Below are positions 8,122-17,300 of a DNA stretch of 64,000 nucleotides, piece by piece. Position 1 is the stretch's first letter. The number at the start of each line of letters is the position of its first letter. The position numbers were made by a program, and so were the translations under genes. Source of the DNA: Anaerobutyricum hallii (GTDB lineage: Bacteria; Bacillota; Clostridia; Lachnospirales; Lachnospiraceae). The notes under the pieces were generated by a model. The model ran no database searches and was not told the DNA's origin. It worked only from the letters and a program-made list of their open reading frames with translations. The stretch spans positions 1,795,219 to 1,859,218 of the forward strand of contig NZ_LT907978.1 of the NCBI RefSeq assembly GCF_900209925.1, written 5' to 3'.

Positions 8122-8154
8122 CAAAAAAGGACTTCCACATAAAATGGAAGTCCT
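8122..8154 (-). terminator. Terminator of the NifU-like/GGGtGRT operon
   Basis: AGGACTTCCA (8128-8137) pairs perfectly with TGGAAGTCCT (8145-8154). On the minus strand the stem is followed by TTTTTT (8122-8127), 28 nt after the GGGtGRT stop codon. Confidence 0.85.
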
Positions 8155-8181
8155 AAAACCCGCATAAATAAAGAGTTTTTC

Positions 8182-9192
8182 TTAGAATCTACCTGCCTTA
8201 GCAGCTTCTTCTACGCTTACAGCTACAGCTACTGTAGCTCCAACCATAGGGTTGTTACCCATTCCGATAAGACCCATCATCTCTACATGAGCTGGTACAG
8301 AAGAAGATCCTGCAAACTGTGCATCAGAGTGCATACGTCCCATTGTATCTGTCATACCATAGGAAGCTGGACCTGCTGCCATGTTATCTGGGTGAAGTGT
8401 ACGTCCTGTACCACCACCAGAAGCTACGGAGAAGTATTTCTTACCTGCTTCTAATCTTTCTTTCTTATATGTTCCTGCTACTGGATGCTGGAAACGAGTT
8501 GGGTTTGTGGAGTTACCTGTGATAGAAACGTCAACGTTCTCTTTCCACATGATTGCAACACCTTCGCAAACATCGTTTGCACCATAACAGTTAACTTTTG
8601 CACGTAATCCATCAGAGTAAGATTTACGGAATACTTCTTTAACTGTGTTTGTGTATGGATCGTATTCTGTCTCAACAAATGTGAATCCGTTGATACGGGA
8701 AATGATCTGTGCAGCGTCTTTTCCAAGACCGTTTAAGATAACACGTAAAGGTTTCTGACGAACTTTATTAGCCTTTTCTGCGATACCGATAGCACCTTCT
8801 GCTGCTGCGAAAGATTCATGTCCTGCTAAGAAAGCAAAACATTCTGTATCTTCTTCAAGGAGCATTTTTCCAAGGTTACCATGTCCAAGACCTACTTTTC
8901 TGTTCTCTGCTACAGAACCAGGGATACAGAAAGCCTGAAGTCCTTCGCCGATTGCTGCTGCTGCTTCAGAAGCTTTTTTTGCACCTTTTTTAATTGCGAT
9001 TGCTGCACCTACTGTATATGCCCAGCAAGCGTTTTCAAAGCAGATAGGCTGAATGCCTTTTACCATGCCGTATACATCAAGTCCTGCATCTTTTGTGATT
9101 TTCTCTGCTTCTTCTAAGGAAGCGATTCCATAGCTGCTTAATACGGAATTAATTTTATCAATTCTTCTTTCATATGATTCAAATAAAGCCAT
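8182..9192 (-). CDS. GGGtGRT family protein
   Basis: The protein (336 residues) carries the family signature ASGGGTGRTLHPDN near residue 257 and a Gly/Ala-rich N-terminal half. GGGtGRT proteins (Pfam DUF family named after this motif) are common in anaerobic Bacillota and almost always sit beside an iron-sulfur scaffold-like protein, as here; their activity has not been established. The start follows AGGAGG. It is 17 nt downstream of the NifU-like gene and ends before a strong terminator, so the two form one operon. Several conserved Cys residues (for example in CFENACW and NCYGANDVCEG) could bind a cluster, which is inference. Confidence 0.85.
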   Translation of the reverse strand: MALFESYERRIDKINSVLSSYGIASLEEAEKITKDAGLDVYGMVKGIQPICFENACWAYTVGAAIAIKKGAKKASEAAAAIGEGLQAFCIPGSVAENRKVGLGHGNLGKMLLEEDTECFAFLAGHESFAAAEGAIGIAEKANKVRQKPLRVILNGLGKDAAQIISRINGFTFVETEYDPYTNTVKEVFRKSYSDGLRAKVNCYGANDVCEGVAIMWKENVDVSITGNSTNPTRFQHPVAGTYKKERLEAGKKYFSVASGGGTGRTLHPDNMAAGPASYGMTDTMGRMHSDAQFAGSSSVPAHVEMMGLIGMGNNPMVGATVAVAVSVEEAAKAGRF

Positions 9193-9209
9193 TCTTCTTA
9201 CCTCCTTAA

Positions 9210-9914
9210 TTAGTCAATTACCTTGTCTGTTCTAGGGTCGATAATCTTAGCGGCATCATCAACACGTCCGTACTGACCTACAGATTTTGCCCATGCTGTG
9301 TTAGGATCATCACCTTTTTTGATGAAGTCTGTCATTTTTCCAAGATTTACAAACTGGTAACCGATAATTAAGTCGTCTTCGTCCAGAGCGATTCCTGTTA
9401 CATAGCCTTCTGCCATTTCAAGGTAACGAGGTCCTTTCTGGAGAGTTCCGTACATTGTACCTACCTGTGAACGAAGTCCTTTACCAAGGTCCTCAAGTCC
9501 TGCTCCAACCTGAAGTCCGTCTTCAGAGAATGCAGACTGGGAACGTCCGTAAACGATCTGTAAGAAAAGTTCACGCATAGCTGTATTAATAGCATCACAT
9601 ACAAGGTCAGTATTTAATGCTTCCATAACTGTCAGTCCTGGTAAAATTTCAGAAGCCATAGCTGCTGAATGTGTCATACCGGAACATCCGATTGTCTCAA
9701 CTAATGCTTCCTGAATGATACCTTCTTTAACATTTAAAGTTAATTTGCAGGCACCCTGCTGTGGAGCACACCATCCAATACCGTGTGTAAAACCAGAGAT
9801 ATCTTTTACCTCTTTTGCTTTGACCCACTTTGCCTCTTCTGGAATTGGAGCTGCTCCGTGATGTACGCCCTGAGCCACTGGGCACATGTTCTGTACTTCT
9901 TGTGAGATAATCAT
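9210..9914 (-). CDS. NifU-like iron-sulfur scaffold-type protein, GGGtGRT partner
   Basis: The 234-residue protein resembles the IscU/NifU N-terminal scaffold fold: Cys in GIGWCAPQQGACKLTL, Cys in ETIGCSGM, and a helical segment with Cys (LVCDAINTAM). It is longer than IscU and has an extra N-terminal piece (CPVAQGVHHGAAP) and a C-terminal extension. Its conserved partnership with the GGGtGRT protein suggests that it supplies or shares a cluster with it; this is inferred. The start follows AAAGGAG. A dyad lies in the promoter region. Confidence 0.8.
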   Translation of the reverse strand: MIISQEVQNMCPVAQGVHHGAAPIPEEAKWVKAKEVKDISGFTHGIGWCAPQQGACKLTLNVKEGIIQEALVETIGCSGMTHSAAMASEILPGLTVMEALNTDLVCDAINTAMRELFLQIVYGRSQSAFSEDGLQVGAGLEDLGKGLRSQVGTMYGTLQKGPRYLEMAEGYVTGIALDEDDLIIGYQFVNLGKMTDFIKKGDDPNTAWAKSVGQYGRVDDAAKIIDPRTDKVID

Positions 9915-9955
9915 GTTAGTACTCCTTTCGGTATAAATTGAGTTTTTCTAAAATA

Positions 9956-9972
9956 ACTTACATTCCGTAAGT
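9956..9972. promoter_or_regulatory. Dyad upstream of the NifU-like gene
   Basis: ACTTAC (9956-9961) and GTAAGT (9967-9972) form a perfect inverted repeat around ATTCC, about 45 nt before the start codon and just downstream of a TTGACT box on the minus strand (the -10 is unclear). It could be an operator. Confidence 0.35.
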
Positions 9973-10213
9973 AATCCCTAAGTCAAGACGATTGCTTGTC
10001 TTCACAGTTTATTATTTTCTCACAAAAATTGCTTTTCGTCCATACCTTTTTTTAATTTTCGACATTTTTTTTGATATTTCTTTCACAATTCTTTGCGTTT
10101 TCTCGAATAAACTACTTTTTTATGCATTAGAACTATTCAAAAACAGGCAGGTATTATATAAATTTTACTTTAAATAAGAATCATACGAAGCTTTACAGGA
10201 AAAAATATATATG

Positions 10214-10404
10214 AAATTCAAGTCGAGCAGCCGCGAGACTTGGCGCGTGATTCTGGTCAGCGTAAGCTGACATATTCTTTACAGAATCACTGCGCATCCT
10301 CGCGGAGCGTTTATCTCAGTCGGAGATTGGACTCCCTCCCACTGAGACAAATTTGCTGTCACTCACCACCTGAAAGAGGTGGGAGTCTTCTCGACTGAGA
10401 TAAA
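10214..10404 (-). repeat. Structured IS605-like repeat, long copy
   Basis: The element begins AAATTCAAGTCGAGCAGCC and ends with a CCACCT/AGGTGG hairpin followed by CTTCTCGACTGAGATAAA. The same two ends occur at 20470-20535, where they are joined directly. This copy has about 125 nt more between them, which fold by themselves: CCGCGAG/CTCGCGG outside, GTGATTCTG/CAGAATCAC inside, GTCAGC/GCTGAC at the tip, and a second CTCAGT/ACTGAG hairpin. The inner CCACCT/AGGTGG hairpin is typical of IS200/IS605 right ends. It ends 1 nt before the stop codon of the lipoprotein gene and may terminate it. Confidence 0.65.
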
Positions 10405-10405
10405 A

Positions 10406-11455
10406 TTATTGGTCTGTTCCTTCACTTTCTATCTCATCACGATGAGCAGATGAGACATCTGTTTCAGAAGAACCTGTTGTTTGTTCTGTAGAGGGATCTG
10501 TAGAATTTTCATTTTTTTTCTGTTCGATTTTCTCAGCTTTTTGTTTTGCGTTCGCTTCTTTAAATATATTTTTCATTTTGATGACCGCTTCTTTTTCTGC
10601 ATGATACCAGACAGTTTTACCATTCATATTTGTTATTGTAAAATATTCATCATAGATGACAAGTTTCATCGTATTGCCATGATGATAAAATGTATATTCC
10701 TTTCCGTTACCCATTTTCTTTGCTGCCTGTTTGCCCCATTTTTTCTTTGCTCTAGCTTCATTCGACTTCTTTTTATTCATCTGGTCAATATAGTTTGCAA
10801 CAGAGAATGCAACTTCATTTTCATAACATTTTCCATCAGTATTTGTGATTAAAGGGGTATCTGCCATTCGGTGGAACAGCTTTGAGTTTGGATATCCATT
10901 CTTAAAGTGCAAAAATGCATCTCCGATCGCGGATGCATTATATGCATAATATACATTATTAGGCAAATCGGTAAATACGATATAGTTCCCGCCAAATATC
11001 ATTATTTCATAAACAGCATTATCTTCATCATATAAAATATATTCATATCCCGGACCATATTTTTCTTTCACTTCTTCCGGTGTATATTTTGTTGTTTTGT
11101 CTGCTCTTAATGCGATTGATGTTGCAAGAGAAAAGACAGCTTCGTCTTCTACAAACTCACTTCCATTCATATTGTCAGCATAGCCTACTTCAAGTTTTAC
11201 GAGATGATCTCTTGATATTTTTTCCAGATAATCGCTTGCCCTTTGTTCATCCTCAGTCATATCATTTTCAGCATCTACCTTTGATTTTAAGGATTTATTT
11301 TCTTTTTTTAACTTTTTGTTTTCCTTTTTCAGTTCCTTATAATAACTTGAAGAAAGTACCTTTTTCTTAGAAGCCTTACAGCCAGTAAGAGAGAGTACTA
11401 ACACAATACTTAAAATAAGAACTGCATATATTTTTCTTCTCTCTGCTTTCATCAT
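10406..11455 (-). CDS. Predicted lipoprotein, unknown function
   Basis: An N-terminal lipoprotein signal peptide ends in LSLTGC with the lipid-accepting Cys at residue 26. A Lys/Glu-rich coiled coil follows (about residues 38-62), then two related Tyr-rich segments (around YADNMNGSEFVEDEAVFSLA and CYENEVAFSVANYID), which look like an internal duplication, and a Ser/Thr/Glu-rich tail. It should be anchored outside the cell membrane. I recognise no enzymatic motif. It starts 5 nt after the stop of the beta-helix gene and is probably co-transcribed with it. Confidence 0.7.
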   Translation of the reverse strand: MMKAERRKIYAVLILSIVLVLSLTGCKASKKKVLSSSYYKELKKENKKLKKENKSLKSKVDAENDMTEDEQRASDYLEKISRDHLVKLEVGYADNMNGSEFVEDEAVFSLATSIALRADKTTKYTPEEVKEKYGPGYEYILYDEDNAVYEIMIFGGNYIVFTDLPNNVYYAYNASAIGDAFLHFKNGYPNSKLFHRMADTPLITNTDGKCYENEVAFSVANYIDQMNKKKSNEARAKKKWGKQAAKKMGNGKEYTFYHHGNTMKLVIYDEYFTITNMNGKTVWYHAEKEAVIKMKNIFKEANAKQKAEKIEQKKNENSTDPSTEQTTGSSETDVSSAHRDEIESEGTDQ

Positions 11456-11460
11456 ATCTT

Positions 11461-12135
11461 TTAGTATTCTTCTTTCTTCACTATTTCGTTTTTATTTTTA
11501 TAAATGGAATGATCTGCAACATATCCTCTTACACTGGATAACGGATAAATGTTACTGCGTCGTCCTACAATTGTTCCTGGATTTAAAATGGAACCACATC
11601 CAACCTCTACATAATCTCCAAGGATTGCTCCAATTTTTTTCATATGTGTTTCAATCTTTGTATCGTCTAAATGAATTTCTACTAACTTTTTATCAGACTT
11701 CACATTAGAAGTGATAGAACCAGCTCCCATATGTGATTTATAACCAAGAATAGAATCACCAACATAATTATAATGAGGAACCTGTACTTTATCAAATAAA
11801 ATAACATTTTTAAGCTCTGTAGAATTACCGACAACTGCCCCTTCTCCTACGATAGCATTGCCTCTGATGAAAGCACAATGACGAACTTCTGCTTCCGGTC
11901 CAATAATTGCAGGGCCGTTAATGTATGCAGTTGGCACAACGGTTGCTGTTTTTGCTACCCAGACATGCTCCTTGATCTCGTCATACTCGTCTTTTGGAAG
12001 AAGCATCCCCACTTCCATGATAAAATCATGAATCTTCGGAAGTATTTCCCAAGGATATGTGTTCTCCTCAAATAATACTGTTGCAATTGTTCTGTTAAAA
12101 TCCTGAAATAATACCTTATTCTCTAATCGTTTCAT
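11461..12135 (-). CDS. Left-handed beta-helix acyltransferase-like protein
   Basis: The protein has a short N-terminal helix region (LFEENTYPWEILPKIHDFI), then hexapeptide-type repeats (AIIGPEAEVRHCAFIRGNAIVGEGAVVGNS and onward) that build a left-handed beta helix, as in the C-terminal half of GlmU-like sugar-phosphate nucleotidyltransferases. There is no nucleotidyltransferase domain. The substrate is unknown; N-acyl transfer to a sugar nucleotide is plausible. The ATG at 12135 has AGGAAAAGAA before it; a longer frame starts at 12186 without a site. It is the first gene of the pair with the lipoprotein. Confidence 0.65.
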   Translation of the reverse strand: MKRLENKVLFQDFNRTIATVLFEENTYPWEILPKIHDFIMEVGMLLPKDEYDEIKEHVWVAKTATVVPTAYINGPAIIGPEAEVRHCAFIRGNAIVGEGAVVGNSTELKNVILFDKVQVPHYNYVGDSILGYKSHMGAGSITSNVKSDKKLVEIHLDDTKIETHMKKIGAILGDYVEVGCGSILNPGTIVGRRSNIYPLSSVRGYVADHSIYKNKNEIVKKEEY

Positions 12136-12269
12136 TTCTTTTCCTGGCTGTATCAGCCTTCTCCTTTCTAAATTAATCCTCTCCATATAAAATAAATAAA
12201 TCTAAACAACTACATAATAACAAATGCAGTAAATCAAATCAATCCCACATGAAATTTACTTTTATAAAT

Positions 12270-14438
12270 TTATGATGGAGGGTTTGTATCTATAAATTCT
12301 AATTTCCAGTTATATCTTTTCGTTTTTTCATCCTTTTCATAATAAAAATAAGCGGAAAATTTATTCCCTCTTTTACTTACACAGCCACGAAATCCTACTT
12401 TTCCATGTTCTAATAAAATTTTTACCATTTCATAGGATACTTTTTTACCAAGAGACGTGACAAAGCGATCATCTTTCCAAATGGCAAATTTACAACCTTT
12501 TTTCCAAGCAGAACATCCAAAGGCTCTGGCCGTTTCTACTACCGGCGCACCACACTCAGGACAAATACCAACTGGTTCTGTATGGAGAGGTTCGAGTATA
12601 ACAGGACCTCCAAAGACAGTATCATTTTTTATTTTATCGACAGATTCTATAACGAACTGCTTTATCATCGAAAGGAAGTCGTCTTTTGTGAACTTCTTTT
12701 TTTCGATATCTGACAATGTTTTTTCCAGTCGTCCTGTGTATTCTAAATCAAAAAGTTCTCTTGCCGGAAAAGTTTCTACTAACATTTTTCCTAAATCTGT
12801 ACAAGTCAGACTCTTTCCTTTTGCCTTAATATAGCCGGCATCTTTCAACTTTTTAATTGTCTCCGCACGTGTTGCTGGGGTTCCAATACTGAATCCACTT
12901 AAAATTGCCATCATCATCTGTTCTTCTTCTTTTTCTTCATATTTTTTTCCACAGGTTTCCATGACTTTAAGCAATGTTTTTTCCGTATGTGGCTTCGGTG
13001 GTTTTCTTTCGACTTCATTAATTTCAGACTTTATTAACGGTAAAATGTTTCCTTTTTGAACTGGTGGCAGAATTGTTTCTTTCGCATCAATTCCTTCAAT
13101 TAATTTCCATCCGGGTTCTAATTGTACTTTGCCTTTTGCAACGAATTCTCCGGGTATATCGGTCTCCTGCATCTTAATATGCAAAACAGTGTCTTCTGCT
13201 ACCGCAATTGGCATAAACTGCGCTAAAAATCGATTTTTTACTGCTTCATATACAATTCTTTCTGATTCAGTTAGCTTTCCTGGCTGCATATATGTAGGAA
13301 TAATAGCAGAATGGCTCTCTACTTTCTTGCTGTCAAAAATACGCTTTGTACTTTTAAACTGTATCATTTCTTCATACGGACAATTTTTCTTATGGATATT
13401 TAATACTTTTGCTGTTTTTTCTTTTAAACTCTCATCAAGAACAACACTGGCTGTTCTTGGATAAGTAATAAACTTTTTCTCATATAGCTGTTGTGCTGTT
13501 TTTAAGACCTTATCCGAAGTCCATCCTTTATATTTTGATGTCACATATCCCTGTAATCCGGATAGATTAAAAAGATAGGGAGGATATTCATTTTTCTTTG
13601 TTATCTTTTTAGAGACAACTTCTCCATTTCTGCCATGAATTTTTTCCTGAATTTCCTTTAATTCTTCTGGATTATCAAACTTCTCATTTCCTTTTACATA
13701 ATAAATGCTATCAAAATCTTTCTTTTCTTCTGTCTGAAAGATTCCTTTTAATTTGTAGTACTTTGTGACTTTAAAATCGGCAATTTCTTTATCTCTATCA
13801 TAAATAATCTTCAAGGTCGGCATTAAGACTCTTCCAACATTTAGAAGACGGATATTTTGTTTGTTTCGATATTTCAAAGTGGCAACGGATGTCAGATTAA
13901 TTCCAATAAGCCAATCCGCAATCTGCCTGCCAAATCCTGCATCCTGCAAGGACTTCATTTCCTCATTCGATTTTAGATTATTCAGTCCTCTGTTTACCTC
14001 TTCCGCCGTCCATTCATTTAATAAAATTCGTTCTACTGGTTTTTGTGGAGAAATGTAATTGATAATTTCATCTGCAATAATCTGTCCTTCCCTGTCATCA
14101 TCCGTCGCAGAAATAATTCCCTCTACATCTTTCCGTTCCATAAGATTTTTTATTGTATTCATCTGCTGAACAACACCGCTGTCCGGTTTTTCTTTATTCT
14201 TTCCGTCTGATTTTATTTTATATAAAAACTTCTCCGGAATATATGGAAACTTTTCAATCTTCCAACTGCGCATTTCCGGGTCATAATCTCTGGCATCATA
14301 AAGCTGTAAAAGATGACCAAATGCCCAGGTAATTACATAATATTCACCTTCAAAATATCCATTTTTCCGGGAAGAAGCGGTGGCATCTGCAATATTTTTT
14401 GCCACAGACGGTTTCTCCGCTATTATTAACTTTTTCAT
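12270..14438 (-). CDS. topB: DNA topoisomerase III (type IA)
   Basis: This 722-residue enzyme starts with a Toprim domain (LIIAEKPSVA, and the acidic triad ATDDDREG near residue 115). It has the active-site Tyr in FITYPRT near residue 326 and the helical gate domains (FSIGTPATRAE). The C-terminal zinc-like ribbon contains CPECGAP and a CSAWKKGC piece. It cuts and rejoins one DNA strand to relax or decatenate DNA. Length and motifs fit TopB. Some family members ride on mobile elements, but the context here is chromosomal. Confidence 0.9.
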   Translation of the reverse strand: MKKLIIAEKPSVAKNIADATASSRKNGYFEGEYYVITWAFGHLLQLYDARDYDPEMRSWKIEKFPYIPEKFLYKIKSDGKNKEKPDSGVVQQMNTIKNLMERKDVEGIISATDDDREGQIIADEIINYISPQKPVERILLNEWTAEEVNRGLNNLKSNEEMKSLQDAGFGRQIADWLIGINLTSVATLKYRNKQNIRLLNVGRVLMPTLKIIYDRDKEIADFKVTKYYKLKGIFQTEEKKDFDSIYYVKGNEKFDNPEELKEIQEKIHGRNGEVVSKKITKKNEYPPYLFNLSGLQGYVTSKYKGWTSDKVLKTAQQLYEKKFITYPRTASVVLDESLKEKTAKVLNIHKKNCPYEEMIQFKSTKRIFDSKKVESHSAIIPTYMQPGKLTESERIVYEAVKNRFLAQFMPIAVAEDTVLHIKMQETDIPGEFVAKGKVQLEPGWKLIEGIDAKETILPPVQKGNILPLIKSEINEVERKPPKPHTEKTLLKVMETCGKKYEEKEEEQMMMAILSGFSIGTPATRAETIKKLKDAGYIKAKGKSLTCTDLGKMLVETFPARELFDLEYTGRLEKTLSDIEKKKFTKDDFLSMIKQFVIESVDKIKNDTVFGGPVILEPLHTEPVGICPECGAPVVETARAFGCSAWKKGCKFAIWKDDRFVTSLGKKVSYEMVKILLEHGKVGFRGCVSKRGNKFSAYFYYEKDEKTKRYNWKLEFIDTNPPS

Positions 14439-14606
14439 CTGATTCCCTCTTTCTGGATTAAAAATACAACGGAAACTACTATATCATAATTTTTTTATTC
14501 TGTGAACCTTAGAGAATTATCCCCTTTTCTCCTTTTTTAAAAAATGCTATACTATTATTAATGATCTTACCCTATGATCAAGTACATTAAATTAGGAGGA
14601 ATGACT

Positions 14607-15248
14607 ATGACACCAAAACAGAAAGCTTGGGCAATACAGGCAGAACATGTGATAAAACAGATGGAACGTAGACACTTTAATGCTTACTATTGTTCTACAA
14701 AGGAAGAGGCTTTATCAAAGGCACTCTCCATCATTGAAAAAGGGTCTGTAATTGCCAGCGGCGGTTCCGCTACAATAGAAGAAGTAGGACTGCTTAATTA
14801 CATAAAAACCCATTCAGAAGAATATACTTTTATTGACCGCAGTATTGCAAAAAATGAGGAAGAAAAAAGACAGATTCACGCAAAAGCAATTCTGTCTGAT
14901 TATTATCTTATGAGTACAAATGCATTCACCATGGATGGACAGCTTGTCAATATTGATGGAAACGGCAATCGCGTCAGCGCACTTTGCTATGGACCAAAAC
15001 ATGTAGTAATTATTACTGGTATGAACAAACTGACACCATCTGTAGAAGATGCATATAAACGAATCCGTCAGGATGCCTGTCCTCCAAACTGTGTACGTCT
15101 TGGACTTCCAACTCCATGCAGCAAAACTGGTGTTTGTGGCGACTGTATGTCTGCTTCTTCTATCTGTGACTTATTTGTCACTACAAGAATGTCACGCTAT
15201 CCTGACAGAATCCATATCATTATGGTTGGAGAAGAATTAGGTTATTAA
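14607..15248 (+). CDS. LUD domain protein (LutC-like)
   Basis: The protein (213 residues) has the LUD/DUF162 fold: VIASGGSATIEEVGLL, a STNAFTMDGQLVNIDGNGNRV segment and a Cys-rich end (ACPPNCVRLGLPTPCSKTGVCGDC). LUD proteins take part in lactate oxidation with LutA and LutB, but stand-alone members like this are common in Lachnospiraceae and their role is not settled. The start at 14607 is favoured over 14574 because AGGAGG (14594-14599) lies 7 nt before it. Its stop overlaps that of the convergent histidine kinase gene by 3 nt. Confidence 0.85.
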   Translation: MTPKQKAWAIQAEHVIKQMERRHFNAYYCSTKEEALSKALSIIEKGSVIASGGSATIEEVGLLNYIKTHSEEYTFIDRSIAKNEEEKRQIHAKAILSDYYLMSTNAFTMDGQLVNIDGNGNRVSALCYGPKHVVIITGMNKLTPSVEDAYKRIRQDACPPNCVRLGLPTPCSKTGVCGDCMSASSICDLFVTTRMSRYPDRIHIIMVGEELGY

Positions 15249-16939
15249 AATTCTTTTTTCTTTGAAAAGTTTTTTGCGAGGGTGTGAATCAGTTTATCAA
15301 AATCAAGCGGTTTTGCAATATATTCATTCATTCCGGCTTTTTTGGCTGCAATCACATCCTCATTAAATACATTTGCCGTTATCGCAATGATCGGGACGGT
15401 TTTTGCATCTTTTCTTTTTAATTTTCGAATCTCCTGCGTTGCCGTAAGCCCATCCATAACCGACATCATCACATCCATTAATACCGCATCAAAATAATTT
15501 TCCGAAGACTGTTTAAAGCATTCCAACGCTTCTAAACCATTTTTTGCAACAGAAACTTTTCCACCTGCATCCTCTAAAATATACTGTGCCACCTCAAGAT
15601 TCAGCTTGTTATCTTCTACCAGAAGAATTCTCATTCCTTCGATCGTAACTTCTTCTGTATCTTCTTTTTCTATACAAACGGTATCTAACTTCACAGGAAG
15701 AGTAATAATAAAGGTCGTTCCCTCTCCCTTTACTGTATGAAGAGTAATACTTCCTTTCATCTTACTTATAAGATTTTTAACAATGGACATACCAAGCCCT
15801 GTCCCTCGATAGCTGGAACGATTTTCAGCATCTTCCTGCGCAAATGGTTCAAAAATATGCTCTGCAAACTCTTTACTCATACCGATTCCGGTATCTGAAA
15901 TAATAAATTCAAAATGCACATCTTCTTCATCACAGGATACTTCTTTTACGGAAAAAGTAATGATTCCCCCTGCATCTGTATATTTTATTGCATTACTTAT
16001 AATATTAACTAAAATGGAACGCACATAATTTGGACTTCCGCATACATAAGGGTGAATAATCTCATTATCTACATGCTGTTCTAATTTTACGCCCTTTTCA
16101 GAAGCAATAATTCGCTGAACAGCCAATGTACTATCTACTAAGCTTGCAATATCAAATGGCTCTTCTATAAGCTGAATATCACCGGTTTCAAGCTTGGACA
16201 TATCTAATATATCATTCGTAATCGATAAAAGCTGATCCGCTGCTCCTCTCATTTTAGAAAAACATAAATCAATCTTTTCCGGATCTTCAAGATGTGACTG
16301 TGCAATATCTAACATACCCATCATTCCATTAATAGGTGTTCGAATATCATGAGACATCCTTGATAAAAACTCTGACTTTGCCCGAACTGCCATTTCCGCA
16401 TCCTCTGTCTTTTTCCTAAGAAGACGTTCCTGATTATGGATGAACATAAGTAAAATTGTGATCGTTAATGCCGCATTAGCCCATGGTAGATTATCAAAAA
16501 AACATTGCAGGATACTTCCGATAAAAAATGGAACAATATAGTAAATAGATTCCCATAAAATCTTTCTTTTTTCTAAATCCTTTTCAGTGCAAAGTCTCCA
16601 TCCACTTAATATGATAGAAACTACATTATAGACATTCGCCAGTATTAAAATCACAGAAAAGCTATATATCTCTCTTTTCCAATAAGATATAATTAAAAGT
16701 ATCACCAGCAAATCAATCGGTATATATAGCAAAAACAGAGAACACCGATTTTTAAACACATCCGAACCATACATATTCTCACTGTAATAAAAAAGAAAAA
16801 AGGAAATAAAGGCTATTGAAATAAGAAAAACCGCATCTAACACATACAAAATCGCCGGTCCGGCAATATATTTTAACAACATCCCAAAAGCATCTGAAAG
16901 ATCACAGACACAAACAGCAAGCAGTAAACGAAAATCCAC
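15245..16939 (-). CDS. Hybrid sensor histidine kinase with receiver domain
   Basis: The open frame gives several N-terminal transmembrane helices (about residues 1-170), a dimerisation domain with the phospho-accepting His in SHDIRTPINGM (about 195), an HATPase domain with ISNAIKY, DTGIGM and GTGLGMS boxes, and a C-terminal receiver domain with the phospho-acceptor Asp in AVLMDVMMS (about 490) and Lys in IAKPLD. It senses an unknown signal at the membrane. The frame starts inside the first membrane helices without a good ribosome-binding site. The true N-terminus is in another frame just upstream (16873-17049), so a 1-nt deletion near 16.9 kb is likely. Confidence 0.85.
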   Translation of the reverse strand: MDFRLLLAVCVCDLSDAFGMLLKYIAGPAILYVLDAVFLISIAFISFFLFYYSENMYGSDVFKNRCSLFLLYIPIDLLVILLIISYWKREIYSFSVILILANVYNVVSIILSGWRLCTEKDLEKRKILWESIYYIVPFFIGSILQCFFDNLPWANAALTITILLMFIHNQERLLRKKTEDAEMAVRAKSEFLSRMSHDIRTPINGMMGMLDIAQSHLEDPEKIDLCFSKMRGAADQLLSITNDILDMSKLETGDIQLIEEPFDIASLVDSTLAVQRIIASEKGVKLEQHVDNEIIHPYVCGSPNYVRSILVNIISNAIKYTDAGGIITFSVKEVSCDEEDVHFEFIISDTGIGMSKEFAEHIFEPFAQEDAENRSSYRGTGLGMSIVKNLISKMKGSITLHTVKGEGTTFIITLPVKLDTVCIEKEDTEEVTIEGMRILLVEDNKLNLEVAQYILEDAGGKVSVAKNGLEALECFKQSSENYFDAVLMDVMMSVMDGLTATQEIRKLKRKDAKTVPIIAITANVFNEDVIAAKKAGMNEYIAKPLDFDKLIHTLAKNFSKKKEF

Positions 16940-17049
16940 CTCTCGGCCTTTCCAAACCCTGGTGTTCTGCTAAGCACATATACCAGAATATTATTGATCA
17001 GCATCATTAAAAAAACTGTGTATATATAGTTTATTTTAAATACTTCCAT
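16873..17049 (-). pseudogene. Out-of-frame N-terminus of the hybrid kinase
   Basis: ATG at 17049 has GAGG at suitable spacing and opens a 58-codon frame containing a hydrophobic helix (YTVFLMMLINNILVYVL) and TPGFGKAERWIFVY, the typical start of 7TM-type Lachnospiraceae sensor kinases. It overlaps the first 67 nt of the kinase frame, which continues the pattern (LLLAVCVCDLSDAFGMLL). The downstream frame is offset by 2 nt, as expected for loss of one base. Either the gene is a recent pseudogene or the assembly has an error. Confidence 0.6.
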
Positions 17050-17183
17050 TTCGATTACCTCATTTTGAAAAACACTTTTTTACAATTTATAATAACATAT
17101 AATAATACAAATTTCTATATAAAATATTTTTTTACTTTCTCTTATAATTTATTTAAATACTAATTTATAGATTTCGTATAGAC

Positions 17184-17300
17184 GAAAAAAGAAACAATAC
17201 CATATCCCATCTGCTCTGTAGTCGTTGTGTTTAAAATACTCGTTCGCATCTTAAACACACTCCGAAGCCGCATCTGGGATATGGTATTGTTTCTTTTTTC
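17184..17300 (-). repeat. 117-bp hairpin, type I copy A
   Basis: Two perfect 26-bp arms (17184-17209 and 17275-17300) flank a 65-nt core with its own inner stem (GTGTTTAA/TTAAACAC). In the minus orientation the core reads GATGCGGCTTCGGAG and later CGACTACAGAGCAGAT. Flanks include TGTAGATTT and AAATCTA as outer inverted repeats. It lies upstream of the kinase and between mosaic repeats. Confidence 0.85.

Noticed and set aside
10214-10404. Active IS605 element
   Set aside because: No tnpA or tnpB frame in or near the repeat.
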